Part shown: positions 51,495 through 60,681 of the stretch, piece by piece
How positions within the stretch are numbered: position 1 is the first letter of the stretch
Layout of the letters: each line of letters starts with the position of its first letter
Assembly (NCBI GenBank): GCA_017853885.1
Contig: JAFMIR010000022.1
Location: 1 to 61,806 of the forward strand
Source of the DNA: Prosthecobacter sp.
Lineage (GTDB): Bacteria; Verrucomicrobiota; Verrucomicrobiia; Verrucomicrobiales; Verrucomicrobiaceae
Length of the DNA stretch: 61,806 bases
Direction: 5' to 3'
Position numbers and translations under genes: made by a program
The notes under the pieces: generated by a model
What the model was told of the DNA's origin: nothing
What the model saw: only the letters and a program-made list of their open reading frames with translations
Database searches by the model: none

Positions 51495-52550
51495 ATGACA
51501 TCCGCCCTACCCCCGCTCCGCTCCACACTCGATCTCGAACGCACCCTCGAGTTTGAATTCGTGCGAGCCACCGAAAACGCCGCGCTCCAAGCCATCCACC
51601 TGCTGGGGCGTGGCGAGAAAGAGCTCGCGGATGCCGCCGCCTGTTCGGCCATCTATGGTGTCTTTGACATCCTCGATATCCGTGGCGAGGTGGTGATCGG
51701 CGAGGGCATCAAGGATAATGCGCCCGGCATCTTTGTTGGCGAGCATCTAGGGACTTGGCGTGACGGCACGCCGCGCTTCAACATCGCCCTCGACCCCATC
51801 GATGGCACCACCAACCTCGCCAAAGGCCTGCCCAACAGCATTTCGGTCATGGCTGCCGCCCAATTGCCGGATGGAGCGCCTTCTGCCATGAAGCATCTGC
51901 CGTCGTTTTATTCGCATAAAATCGCCTATGGTCCTGAGGTGAAGAAGGCACTCGTCGAAAAGGGTGATCGCTGCTTCCTCGACATGCCGCTGAAGGATGT
52001 GATTGCCTTTGTGGCAGCCGCCTTGGGCAAACGTGAGCGGGATCTTGTGGTTTCCACCATGGATCGTCCTCGTCACTCGGATATCGTGCGTCAAATCCGC
52101 GAGAGCGGTGCTGCTCTGCGCATGATCTCTGACGGTGATATCGCAGCGGCTGTCGCCCCATCCCTGACGGATTCAAATGTCGATCTGTATGTCGGCATGG
52201 GCGGCTCACCTGAAGGCATCCTAGCCGCCGCCGCACTCAAATGTCTCGGTGGCGACATGCAGCTCCGCATGTGGCCGCACACAAAGGAACACCGGGACGA
52301 GATCATTGCCGAAGTCGGCGAGGAAGAGCTGAACAAAGTCTTCCGCATCGACGAGCTGATTCTCGGTGAGAGCGCTCTTTTCTGCGCCACCGGCATCAGT
52401 GACAGCCCGTTACTGCCCGGCTGCCGACTTGTCGGCCATCGTGTGGAAACACACTCCATCCTCATGCGTGCGCGCAGCGGCACCGTCCGCCGTATCCATG
52501 CCGTCCACGACTTAGACCGCAAGATAGTGCCACTCCGTGAGATGCGCTAA
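51495..52550 (+). CDS. glpX: Fructose-1,6-bisphosphatase class II
   Basis: GlpX removes the 1-phosphate of fructose 1,6-bisphosphate in gluconeogenesis; in some phototrophs it also acts on sedoheptulose bisphosphate. The 351-residue sequence has the family motifs GEVVIGEGIKDNAPGIFVGE, NIALDPIDGTTNLAKGLPNS and GDRCFLDMPLKDVI, with GGSPEGILAAAALKCLGGDM near residue 235. Metal ligands of DPIDGTT are intact. It is convergent with nadE; the two stops abut. Confidence 0.95.
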   Translation: MTSALPPLRSTLDLERTLEFEFVRATENAALQAIHLLGRGEKELADAAACSAIYGVFDILDIRGEVVIGEGIKDNAPGIFVGEHLGTWRDGTPRFNIALDPIDGTTNLAKGLPNSISVMAAAQLPDGAPSAMKHLPSFYSHKIAYGPEVKKALVEKGDRCFLDMPLKDVIAFVAAALGKRERDLVVSTMDRPRHSDIVRQIRESGAALRMISDGDIAAAVAPSLTDSNVDLYVGMGGSPEGILAAAALKCLGGDMQLRMWPHTKEHRDEIIAEVGEEELNKVFRIDELILGESALFCATGISDSPLLPGCRLVGHRVETHSILMRARSGTVRRIHAVHDLDRKIVPLREMR

Positions 52551-54506
52551 TCAAGCTCCTAGATCACCCCCAAAATCACTTGGCATTCGCCAGTCACCGC
52601 GCGGAGAGAGTGCCACCGTGCCCACCTTGGGTCCATCGGGCATACTGGACCGTTTGAACTGGTTTTGAGCGAAGCGCTTGAAGAAAACAGAAAGCCACTT
52701 GGCGATCACGGCGGGCTTGTAACGACCTTTGAAGGCGATTTCGGCCAGCCACTGGATCTTCGCGGCATCGCTGCCGTGGCGGACGAAGTGGAAGAGGAAG
52801 AAATCATGCAACTCGTAAGGACCAATGCTGTCCTCGGTCTTCTGCTTGAGTGATTTGTCTTCATTAAGCGGCAACAGCTCAGGTGTGATCGGCGTATCGG
52901 CGATGTCGCGCAGGATGTCGCCCGCCTTCACGGCGAAGGGACCTTCAGCGCACCATTCGATGAGATAGCGCACCAGTGTTTTCGGCACACCAGCATTCAC
53001 ATGATACATGGACATGTGATCGCCATTGAAGGTGCACCAGCCGAGTGCGGCCTCAGAGAGATCACCGGTGCCGACGAGGATGCCGCCGATCTTGTTGGCT
53101 AGGTCCATGAGGATCTGCGTGCGCTCTCGTGCCTGCGAATTCTCATAGGTAGCATCATGAGCGGACTCGGAATGGCCGATGTCCTTGAAGTGCTGGCGCA
53201 CAGCCTCATGGATCGAAATCGTGCGCAGCTGAACGCCGAGGGCCTCAGCGAGCTTTTCGGCGTTTCCACGCGTGCGTTTCGTGGTTCCAAAACCCGGCAT
53301 GGTGACGGCGAGAATCTGGCACACCGGCCATTTCACGCGTTTTACCGCGTCGAGCATCACCAACAGCGCCAACGTAGAGTCAAGACCACCCGAGAGGCCG
53401 ATGACGGCCGTCTTTGACCGCGTCTGTCGGAGGCGACGGGCCAACGCGGTGCTTTGGATGGCAAAAATCTCCTCGCAGACAACATTCCGATCCGTCTTGG
53501 CATGCGGCACGAATGGATGTGGCGTGAGGCTGCGACGGAACGAGCTGTCCCTTGAAGTCGCGCAGTCGAAATGGAAAGATACCATTTGGGTGGCCCACTT
53601 GGGTGCAACATCGCGGAAGCAGGTGCTTTGCATGCGATCGTGTAGCAGATTAGGCACATCGACATCAGCGATGACGACTTTCGTATCGAAGCTAAACCGC
53701 TCCGATTCACCAAGGATGGCGCCATTTTCCGCAATGAGGCAGTGGCCGGAGTAAACGACATCTGTGCTAGACTCTCCTGCGCCCGCGCCGGCATACACAT
53801 AGGCCGCGAGGCAGCGTGCGGACTGCTGCGCGACGAGCGAGCGGCGATACGGTGCCTTGCCGAGAAGCTCGGTGCTGGCGGAGGGATTCACGATGAGCGT
53901 GGCTCCGGCGAGCGCGAGCAGACCCGAGGGCGGACTCACGGTCCATAGGTCCTCACAAATCTCCACGCCAAGCACGCAACCAGGAATGCTGCTCAGCTGG
54001 AAAAGTAGATTTGTGCCGATGGGAGCACGGATTTGATCCGTGAGGCCGACCTGAGATTCCGCGAGCGTGTGCGCGGGCGAGAACCATCGACGCTCATAAA
54101 ACTCCGCGGAATTCGGCAGATGCGTTTTCGGCACGAAACCGAGCACCTCGCCGCCACCGAACACAGCAGCCACGTTGTAGAGACGCCCCTCCACAAGCAG
54201 TGGCAGACCTGTGACGATCAGGGCATCACAATCCGCCGTAGCATCAACGAGCATTGCAAGCGCCTGCATGGCTTGCGTGCGCAACGTCTGCGTGTGGAAA
54301 AGATCACCGCAGGAGTAGCCAGTGAGGCTGAGCTCGGGAAAAACGATCACGCGGCAGCCTTCTCCAGCGAGCCGGCGAGCCTCTTTGGCCATGATGACGG
54401 CATTTTTGCCGGGATGACCGAGTGCCAGCTCCGGCGACACGGCGGCGACACGCACAAAGCCGTGCGATTCACGGATTTCGGCGGCGGAAGGCTTGCGAGC
54501 GGGCAT
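52551..54506 (-). CDS. nadE: Glutamine-dependent NAD+ synthetase
   Basis: A 651-residue two-domain enzyme that makes NAD from nicotinate adenine dinucleotide. The N-terminal nitrilase-like part supplies ammonia: Glu in VIVFPELSLTGYSCGDLF, Lys in LGFVPKTHLPN, Cys in CVLGVEICEDLWTVS. The C-terminal ATP-pyrophosphatase part has VIGLSGGLDSTLALLVMLD, and MVGTGDLSEAALGWCTFNGD-like sequence. The length matches the long form. It has its own start at 54506 with a 297-bp gap upstream. Confidence 0.96.
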   Translation of the reverse strand: MPARKPSAAEIRESHGFVRVAAVSPELALGHPGKNAVIMAKEARRLAGEGCRVIVFPELSLTGYSCGDLFHTQTLRTQAMQALAMLVDATADCDALIVTGLPLLVEGRLYNVAAVFGGGEVLGFVPKTHLPNSAEFYERRWFSPAHTLAESQVGLTDQIRAPIGTNLLFQLSSIPGCVLGVEICEDLWTVSPPSGLLALAGATLIVNPSASTELLGKAPYRRSLVAQQSARCLAAYVYAGAGAGESSTDVVYSGHCLIAENGAILGESERFSFDTKVVIADVDVPNLLHDRMQSTCFRDVAPKWATQMVSFHFDCATSRDSSFRRSLTPHPFVPHAKTDRNVVCEEIFAIQSTALARRLRQTRSKTAVIGLSGGLDSTLALLVMLDAVKRVKWPVCQILAVTMPGFGTTKRTRGNAEKLAEALGVQLRTISIHEAVRQHFKDIGHSESAHDATYENSQARERTQILMDLANKIGGILVGTGDLSEAALGWCTFNGDHMSMYHVNAGVPKTLVRYLIEWCAEGPFAVKAGDILRDIADTPITPELLPLNEDKSLKQKTEDSIGPYELHDFFLFHFVRHGSDAAKIQWLAEIAFKGRYKPAVIAKWLSVFFKRFAQNQFKRSSMPDGPKVGTVALSPRGDWRMPSDFGGDLGA

Positions 54507-54803
54507 AAGGTAGAGAAGCTAGCACAGCTGCTCTTTGCCGCCAGCAAAAGACCGAGGGCTGCAACTCTTGTCTAAACCGGAGGCGCCTCACCTTAACCCT
54601 TCATGAACTTGGCCAACACGCTCTGTAGCGCGAACCAGACAGGCAAGCGGTTAAGACTGATAGCCGCAACGGACGCCATCACGATCCAGCTATCGGTGGA
54701 GGACCGGAGATTTCTGTGAATCTTGTATAAGCCTTGCTGATGCCTTCGACCGAGCTGTTCTTTGACAAATCGTGCCTGCCACGCACTTACAGGCCACCCT
54801 CGA
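54507..54803. other. 297-bp gap between nadE and an MFS gene
   Basis: Divergent promoters should lie here. A minus-strand open frame at 54593-54775 carries a hydrophobic stretch (SLNRLPVWFALQSVLAKF), but it has no good start codon or known family. I do not call it a gene. Confidence 0.4.
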
Positions 54804-56012
54804 ATGTCGCTGCCAGCACTGCCCCAGACACGTCTCCGTAAGCTTGCGGTGCTTTTTTTCGTCACGGCGATGCCGATGGGTATGTGGGCCGTGCCGTTGA
54901 GCACCGTTTTCAAGGCGCATGGCCGCGAACACCTCGTGCCTTGGGTGCTAGCCACCACGAGCATCGCTGCCTTCATCTCCCCCCTTTTCACGGGAGCCCT
55001 CGCTGATCAACGCATGGCACCGGCGCGGCTGCTGCGCTGGCTGGCCTTGCTCACAAGCCTCACACTGGCACTCACATGTACTGCCCTACATCTGCGACTG
55101 GGTGACGCCGCGGTGCTCATCGCCGCCCAAGTGCAGGCACTTGTGGCCACGCCAGTTTGGAGCATCGCCAGCAGCATCGTCTTTTCTCAACTCCAGAATG
55201 CAAAGCAAGAATTTGGCCCTCTGCGGGCTTTTGCCACAGGTGGATGGATGACAGGCTGCTGGCTCGTCAGCTTGGTGCTGCAATCGGATGAAACACTTGT
55301 GGGCGGCTTCACCGCATCGGCACTCTGGCTAGTAGTCGCCGCGCTCAGTTTCACGATTCCGGCCATTCCACCAGCCGACGCAGGTCAACCCCGCACATGG
55401 ATTCAAATCCTCGGCCTCGATGCGCTTAGCCTGCTGAAACACCGTGATCATCGCATCGTCTTCATCACGGCAGCGCTCTACTGCATGCCACTGGCGGCGT
55501 TTTATCCCTATGCCGCGCTTCAGATGAAGACACTTGGCATCAACTCGGTGGCGGCCGTGATGTCCCTAGCGCAGACGACGGAGATTCTCGTGATGTTGGT
55601 GCTCTCCGGGGTCATGACCCGTTTTCGGCTGAAGTGGGTCTTTCTTTCCGGCATCATCATCTGCGTCGTGCGTTACTCACTGAACGCGGTGAACACCCTG
55701 CCAGCCGTCATCTCCGGCACCATCCTTCACGGGTTGGCTTTCACGCTCTATTTCATCACGACTCAAATTTACTTGGAGGAGCGCATCGATCCGAAGTGGC
55801 GTGTGCGAGCCCAAGCCCTGCTTGCTCTTTTGATGAGCGGTGTGGGGAATCTCTTGGGTTACCTTGGTGGCGGCTGGTGGTTCCGAGCCTGCACACATGA
55901 CCACCACACGAACTGGGAGCTCTTCTGGATCGGTGAAACCGCCCTGACCACCGCAGTCTGCCTGTTCTTTGCCCTTGCCTACAAAGGCCGCGGGGCAAAG
56001 GCATCTGCTTGA
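54804..56012 (+). CDS. MFS transporter, nucleoside:H+ symporter-like
   Basis: A 402-residue protein with about 12 membrane helices and the usual short loops. The first, LRKLAVLFFVTAMPMGMWAV, and FTGALADQRMAPARLLRWLA (an MFS loop 2-3 variant) are clear. FGPLRAFATGGWMTGCWLVS and QNAKQEFGPLR match the nucleoside-proton symporter (NHS/NupG-like) branch. The substrate is likely a nucleoside or sugar, not certain. ATG 54804 is chosen because the in-frame Met at 54762 precedes the first helix by 25 residues without added charge pattern. Confidence 0.8.
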   Translation: MSLPALPQTRLRKLAVLFFVTAMPMGMWAVPLSTVFKAHGREHLVPWVLATTSIAAFISPLFTGALADQRMAPARLLRWLALLTSLTLALTCTALHLRLGDAAVLIAAQVQALVATPVWSIASSIVFSQLQNAKQEFGPLRAFATGGWMTGCWLVSLVLQSDETLVGGFTASALWLVVAALSFTIPAIPPADAGQPRTWIQILGLDALSLLKHRDHRIVFITAALYCMPLAAFYPYAALQMKTLGINSVAAVMSLAQTTEILVMLVLSGVMTRFRLKWVFLSGIIICVVRYSLNAVNTLPAVISGTILHGLAFTLYFITTQIYLEERIDPKWRVRAQALLALLMSGVGNLLGYLGGGWWFRACTHDHHTNWELFWIGETALTTAVCLFFALAYKGRGAKASA

Positions 56013-56043
56013 AAGGTTGAACCTGCACCCTTAAACCCACTGC

Positions 56044-56646
56044 ATGTTCACCGGCCTCATTGAAACCACTGGCAAGATTGTCTTTCTCGAAACCCGCAGC
56101 GAGAGCGCGCGACTAATCGTCGAAGCCCCAAGCATCGCACCACAACTCAAAATCGGCGAAAGCGTGGCCGTGAACGGCTGCTGCCTGACAGTGACACAGA
56201 TCGACATCGTTACAGGCACCTTTACCTTTGACCTGCTCATGCAAACGCTCCGTGTCACAAGCCTTGGAGACCTTCAACATGGATCGCTGGTGAATCTCGA
56301 ACGTGCGATATGCCTCGGAGATCGTTTCGGAGGCCACTTCGTGCAGGGCCATGTGGATGACACTGTGCGCATTCTCGATATCAGCCCACAAGGTCAGGAC
56401 CACCGGCTAGAGGTCGATTTTTCAGAGAAACATCACGGTCTTGTGATTCCCAAAGGCTCCATCTGCCTCGACGGTATTTCCTTAACCGCGGCGGAGGTTG
56501 GAAGCTCCAGCATCATCTGCTGGATCATTCCCCACACATTCCAAATCACTCACCTACACGCGAAAAAACCTGGCGACCTCATGAACGTGGAGTTCGACTT
56601 GCTTGGCAAGCATGTGCGTGAGCTCATGAAACACGCTGCAGGTTGA
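56044..56646 (+). CDS. ribE: Riboflavin synthase, alpha chain
   Basis: A 200-residue enzyme that dismutates two molecules of 6,7-dimethyl-8-ribityllumazine to riboflavin. MFTGLIETTGKIVFLE is the family start. The two lumazine-binding repeats are visible: IGESVAVNGCCLTVTQID and, again, VIPKGSICLDGISLTAAEV. GHFVQGHVDDTVRI follows the first. It lies alone, without ribD or ribH near it in the window. Confidence 0.96.
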   Translation: MFTGLIETTGKIVFLETRSESARLIVEAPSIAPQLKIGESVAVNGCCLTVTQIDIVTGTFTFDLLMQTLRVTSLGDLQHGSLVNLERAICLGDRFGGHFVQGHVDDTVRILDISPQGQDHRLEVDFSEKHHGLVIPKGSICLDGISLTAAEVGSSSIICWIIPHTFQITHLHAKKPGDLMNVEFDLLGKHVRELMKHAAG

Positions 56647-56670
56647 TCTGAAACGATTAGCGATGCATGA

Positions 56671-57939
56671 TCACCTCACAAACTTCACTTCCACTTTTGG
56701 CAATAGCGACTTCACCTTGGTCTGCGTTTCATCAGGATAGCTTTTGCCGTAGCGCACAAGAGTCAGGGACTTGAGATAAGCGAAGGCCTGCAACTGCGGC
56801 AGACGAGCATCAGGCAAATCGAGGTTTGAGAGCGAAAGTTCTTTAATCTGAGTCACACCTGCAAGTTCAATGAGATCGGCTTCGGTAAAGGCTTTGGCAT
56901 CGAGAGAGAGTTTGCGCAAAGTCGGGATGGCTTTGACGGTGGCGATGGCGTCTGCTGAGGGACTGCACACGCCGTATTCGAGCGCGATGTATTCCATGGG
57001 CAGATCGCGCAGATGCTTCAGGAGGCCTGCGGTAGCTTTGGCGCAACTGATCTCGATTCCCTTGAGGTGCTTGAGCTTCTTGAATTGCTCCGCACCAACA
57101 TCAGTGATCTGCTTGGAGTGCCAGAGTTTGATGAAATCGAGATTTGGAAACTTTTCACACACGTAGCCGAGCCCCTCGTCATCGAGGCCGTTGCTGTGGA
57201 AGTTGATCCGCTTCAGCTTGGCCCAGCCATCGAACTTTGCGAAGCAGTGGCCGGGATAACCAGCACCTCGCGGTGTGAACGATTCTAGGTTCTTGAGGCC
57301 CGCGAGCTTCTCCCAACCCGCGTCTGTGGCTTTGCCGAAATAGGCCAGCTCAAGGTTGATGAGATCCGGACACTCGGTGAGTTGCTTGAGCTGAGATAGG
57401 CTGGCATCACCCAGTCTGCCAAAGCCGCTAACGCTCAAGCTCTTGAGCTTTTTGAGCTTGAGCAGCGGAGCCACCCAGTCGTCTTGGATGCCCGAAGCCT
57501 CCAGCTTCACCGATTCCAGCGAAGCGATGTGCCCGAGATGCTCGATGAAAGCGGCGTTGTAAGGATCAGCGTTCTCCTTGCGATGATCGTGCGCTTTGCC
57601 TCCCAAGATGTTGGTGCTGACCTGGGTAAGTGTGTCAAAGATCGCCATGTCTCCTCCAGCGGCCTTCTTCAAGGCCTCGGGAGTGACATTCACCTTCGTG
57701 AAAGAACCTGGCGCACTTTCGATCGTGCGGATGACAGCGAGGACGTGCGGATGCTGCTCAACGGTGGCGAGGATAGCAGAAGCGTGATCGATGAGCACCT
57801 CTCTCAAACCCACGTCTTTCGTAGCGGCAATGACGGCATCGAGATCATTGCGTGAGGTGATCTTTGAGAGATCCAGCGCTGCGGCTTGAAGATGTGCCAG
57901 AGAGGTGAGAATGAGTGCGATGAGGTGGGTGGTTTTCAT
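56671..57939 (-). CDS. Secreted leucine-rich-repeat protein
   Basis: A 422-residue protein with a signal peptide (KTTHLIALILTSLAHLQAAA). After a helical N-terminal part (30-130), leucine-rich repeats run to the end: VAPLLKLKKLKSLSVSGFGR, SQLKQLTECPDLINLELAY, and more with LxxLxLxx(N/G) spacing, ending at KSLLPKVEVKFVR. The class is the planctomycete-type LRR with irregular 22-26-residue units. Likely a binding protein on the cell surface. The start at 57939 is preferred over 57957 (MNQWQN) and the far upstream ATG at 58284, which overlaps the next gene. Confidence 0.82.
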   Translation of the reverse strand: MKTTHLIALILTSLAHLQAAALDLSKITSRNDLDAVIAATKDVGLREVLIDHASAILATVEQHPHVLAVIRTIESAPGSFTKVNVTPEALKKAAGGDMAIFDTLTQVSTNILGGKAHDHRKENADPYNAAFIEHLGHIASLESVKLEASGIQDDWVAPLLKLKKLKSLSVSGFGRLGDASLSQLKQLTECPDLINLELAYFGKATDAGWEKLAGLKNLESFTPRGAGYPGHCFAKFDGWAKLKRINFHSNGLDDEGLGYVCEKFPNLDFIKLWHSKQITDVGAEQFKKLKHLKGIEISCAKATAGLLKHLRDLPMEYIALEYGVCSPSADAIATVKAIPTLRKLSLDAKAFTEADLIELAGVTQIKELSLSNLDLPDARLPQLQAFAYLKSLTLVRYGKSYPDETQTKVKSLLPKVEVKFVR

Positions 57940-58018
57940 GTTTTGCCATTGGTTCATGTTTCCCGTTATAGCTTTGTAAGCGTCTGACTGAGCGATGCAC
58001 AAGTAGGCACAAAACCCA

Positions 58019-59341
58019 TCAATACTTCGGGAAGATGGCGGGAGTGGGGAAGCGTTCCTCGGTGTTGGCACCGTCGTTGAGATATTCTTCGCGTGGCACT
58101 TGGGCCTGCGGCCAGATCGCAGGGCGAACGCGGACGATGCGGCCAGGACGAATCCCCTCAATGATAAGGTCGGTCTCGAAGCGGATCTGGATGCCACTGC
58201 TGCCCAACGGAGCTTCGCCAGAGGACTTAATGACCTCGAGGATGGAGCCTCTGGAAGCCATGTGCGCGGGGCCGTAGGCTCCATGGGTGTGCTTCAGCGT
58301 GTTCTCGACCGCGTTCATCATCGCAGAAGTGCCTTTTTGAAAATCGGCGTAGAGCGAGGCGTCCATGCCGCCAAACAACGTCGCGGTGACAGTGGCTCGG
58401 CCAAACTTGCCATACTCGACATGGTCGATCCACGCAGCCATCCAGCGACTGTGGATGAAGGTCTTGTGCACCTCATTTTGGTTATGAGCGGCACGCTGCA
58501 TCGCGGCTTCGTCGAACCAGATGTCCGAGATGTGGAAGCGCGTGAAGATACCATCCGGTGTGGGCTTCCAAGTGATGCCGAGCCACACGCCCTGGCCCCC
58601 AAGCGATTTTTTCCCCTCAGTGGGCCACACACCTTCGGTGATCAAATCTTCGATGCCGAGGCATTCTCGCCCCCGCCAGACGCGGGTGGCGGCATCGAAG
58701 GTCATCTTTTCCTCGGCGACCTTGCTGGCGCCGCCTTTCTTTGGCTCACGAGTGGCGCTGATCATGCCAGCGTTATTTTTAATCTCCACTTCCTTGAGTT
58801 TCCAGGTCAAGCCCTCGCGCATGCAGTGGCTGGGTTCGTCTTCAAGGAGAAGAACATGATTCTCGGCTGGGAAGATGCCGGCGCCACGGTTGTGATTGGC
58901 GTCTTGCTTCCCACTGTTCACCGGCAGAACTGGCACGGCGGAAATCTTCGGGTCCGGCGGCAAAAAGGCGTGAACATGCATCACGGTGCCGAGCGGCACA
59001 TCCCGCAGATCGGCGGGCGCTCCATGGTATCTGACGATGCCATACGGCAGCATGGCGAAAGGATGCGGATCATTGCGGAAAAACATGCCCGATCCCTGCA
59101 CACGGATGCTGCCACGGCGGTTCGCGTGATCCACGAAGATGAGTTCGCCACGATAAGAGTGTGCTCTTTCCAACGGCGGAAATTTTCCTACTTCCGGACG
59201 GAAAGGCGCGTTTTCTTGTTTGGCGTTCGTGGCTCGCGGATCTTCATCGGCGGCGTTGGAACGAAGATCAGATGAACAGACGATAGCGAACAGCGATGCT
59301 GGAACAAGCAACGACGAACGAGTAAGGAAGAGCGATTTCAT
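58019..59341 (-). CDS. Exported family of unknown function, tandem copy 1
   Basis: A 440-residue protein I cannot name. It has a signal peptide (KSLFLTRSSLLVPASLFAIV) and a body shared by the two genes that follow: [84 protein letters not shown], and [40 protein letters not shown] and [13 protein letters not shown] end it. I read the order as two beta-rich units. Family members seem to be common in PVC bacteria without assigned function. Confidence 0.8.
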   Translation of the reverse strand: MKSLFLTRSSLLVPASLFAIVCSSDLRSNAADEDPRATNAKQENAPFRPEVGKFPPLERAHSYRGELIFVDHANRRGSIRVQGSGMFFRNDPHPFAMLPYGIVRYHGAPADLRDVPLGTVMHVHAFLPPDPKISAVPVLPVNSGKQDANHNRGAGIFPAENHVLLLEDEPSHCMREGLTWKLKEVEIKNNAGMISATREPKKGGASKVAEEKMTFDAATRVWRGRECLGIEDLITEGVWPTEGKKSLGGQGVWLGITWKPTPDGIFTRFHISDIWFDEAAMQRAAHNQNEVHKTFIHSRWMAAWIDHVEYGKFGRATVTATLFGGMDASLYADFQKGTSAMMNAVENTLKHTHGAYGPAHMASRGSILEVIKSSGEAPLGSSGIQIRFETDLIIEGIRPGRIVRVRPAIWPQAQVPREEYLNDGANTEERFPTPAIFPKY

Positions 59342-59348
59342 AACAGGA

Positions 59349-60674
59349 TCAGTATTTCGGAAAGATGGCAGGGGTTGGGAAGCGCTCTTCGAGGTTGTCA
59401 TTGACGTATTCCTCACGGGGCACCTGCGTGCTGGGCCAAGTTTGCGGGCGGATACGGACCACTCGACCTGGACGAATACCTTCGATGATGAGGTCAGTCC
59501 GGAATTGGATCTGGATACCGCTAGAGCCGAGCGGGATTTTTTCGCTGGCCTTGATCATGGCTGTGATTTGGCCGCTGGAGGCGATATGGCTGGGACCATA
59601 GTGTCCGCCTGCATGCTTCAAGGTGTTCTCAGCTCCATTCATTTGTGCCTGCACGCCTTTCTGGAAATCGGTATAGAGGGAGGCATCCATGCCACCAAAA
59701 AGAGTCGCGGTGACGGTGGCGCGTCCGAACTTGCTATACTCCACTGCATCCACCCAAGCCGGCATCCATCGGCTGCGAATGAAGGCTTTATGCGTCTCCG
59801 TCTGAAATTGGGTAGCCTGCTTGATGGCAGTCTCGTCCAGCCAGATGTCTGAGATATGGAAACGCGTAAAGGCACCAGCCAAACCTTCCCCAGGCGCAGG
59901 TTTCCAAGTAATTCCGAGATGAACGAGTTGCCCACCGAGCTTCTTCTTTCCATCGGCAGGCCATGCTGCCTCCTCAGCCATTCGTGCGACTCCGATGCGC
60001 TCGCTGCCACGCCAGATGCGGGTGGCGGAGTCAAAAGTCATCTGCTGTGTGACTGACTTGGCAGCGCTGCCATGTTTTGGTTCACGTGTAGCGGTGATGG
60101 CACCTTCGCCGTTTTTCACCTCCAGCTCTTGTAGCTTCCAGACGAGCCCCTCGCGCAGGCAGTGACTCGGCTCATCCTCCAGCAGTAAGACATGGTTTTC
60201 AGCAGGGAAGATGCCTGTTCCACGATAATGTCCGGCGTCCTTCGACTTGCTGTCTGGCGGCAGCACCGGCACGGCAGAGGTTTTGGGGTCTGGTGGCAGA
60301 TAAGCGCGGACATGCATCACCGTGCCAAGCGGGACGTCCCGCAGGTCGGCGGGCGCGCCTTGATAGCGCACGATGCCATAGGGGAGCATGGCAAAGGGGT
60401 GCGGGTCGTTTCGATAAAACTTGCCCGTGCCCTCCACGCGAAGGCTGCCACGCCGATTCGCATGATCCACGAAGACGAGTTCGCCACGGTAGGAGTGCGC
60501 TTTTTCAAGCGGAGGAAACTTCCCGGCTTCAGGCCGGTAGGGGACGGTTTCGTGTTCCTGTTGATTGGCGCCTAGTTCATTGGCGGCGTTGGCTTGAAGG
60601 ATAAACGAGCAGACAAAGAGCCGCACGAAAGCAGGACTCAGAAACAGGGCATGAGAAATAAACAGCGGCTTCAT
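59349..60674 (-). CDS. Exported family of unknown function, tandem copy 2
   Basis: A 441-residue paralogue of the neighbours, with a signal peptide ([20 protein letters not shown]). It keeps the same blocks: [110 protein letters not shown] and [13 protein letters not shown]. It lies seven bases upstream of copy 1 in transcription order, so the copies form an operon. The main differences are in the N-terminal linker and the central [10 protein letters not shown] region. Confidence 0.8.
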   Translation of the reverse strand: MKPLFISHALFLSPAFVRLFVCSFILQANAANELGANQQEHETVPYRPEAGKFPPLEKAHSYRGELVFVDHANRRGSLRVEGTGKFYRNDPHPFAMLPYGIVRYQGAPADLRDVPLGTVMHVRAYLPPDPKTSAVPVLPPDSKSKDAGHYRGTGIFPAENHVLLLEDEPSHCLREGLVWKLQELEVKNGEGAITATREPKHGSAAKSVTQQMTFDSATRIWRGSERIGVARMAEEAAWPADGKKKLGGQLVHLGITWKPAPGEGLAGAFTRFHISDIWLDETAIKQATQFQTETHKAFIRSRWMPAWVDAVEYSKFGRATVTATLFGGMDASLYTDFQKGVQAQMNGAENTLKHAGGHYGPSHIASSGQITAMIKASEKIPLGSSGIQIQFRTDLIIEGIRPGRVVRIRPQTWPSTQVPREEYVNDNLEERFPTPAIFPKY

Positions 60675-60681
60675 GACAGAA

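Noticed and set aside
54593..54775. Small minus-strand frame with a hydrophobic stretch
   Set aside because: No good start codon, no known family, and it overlaps the region that should hold divergent promoters.
58100..59275. 391-codon open frame on the plus strand opposite tandem copy 1
   Set aside because: It is the antisense of a well-supported gene; the translation is rich in His, Arg and Gly with no domain, and the same antisense frame is broken differently in the other copies.
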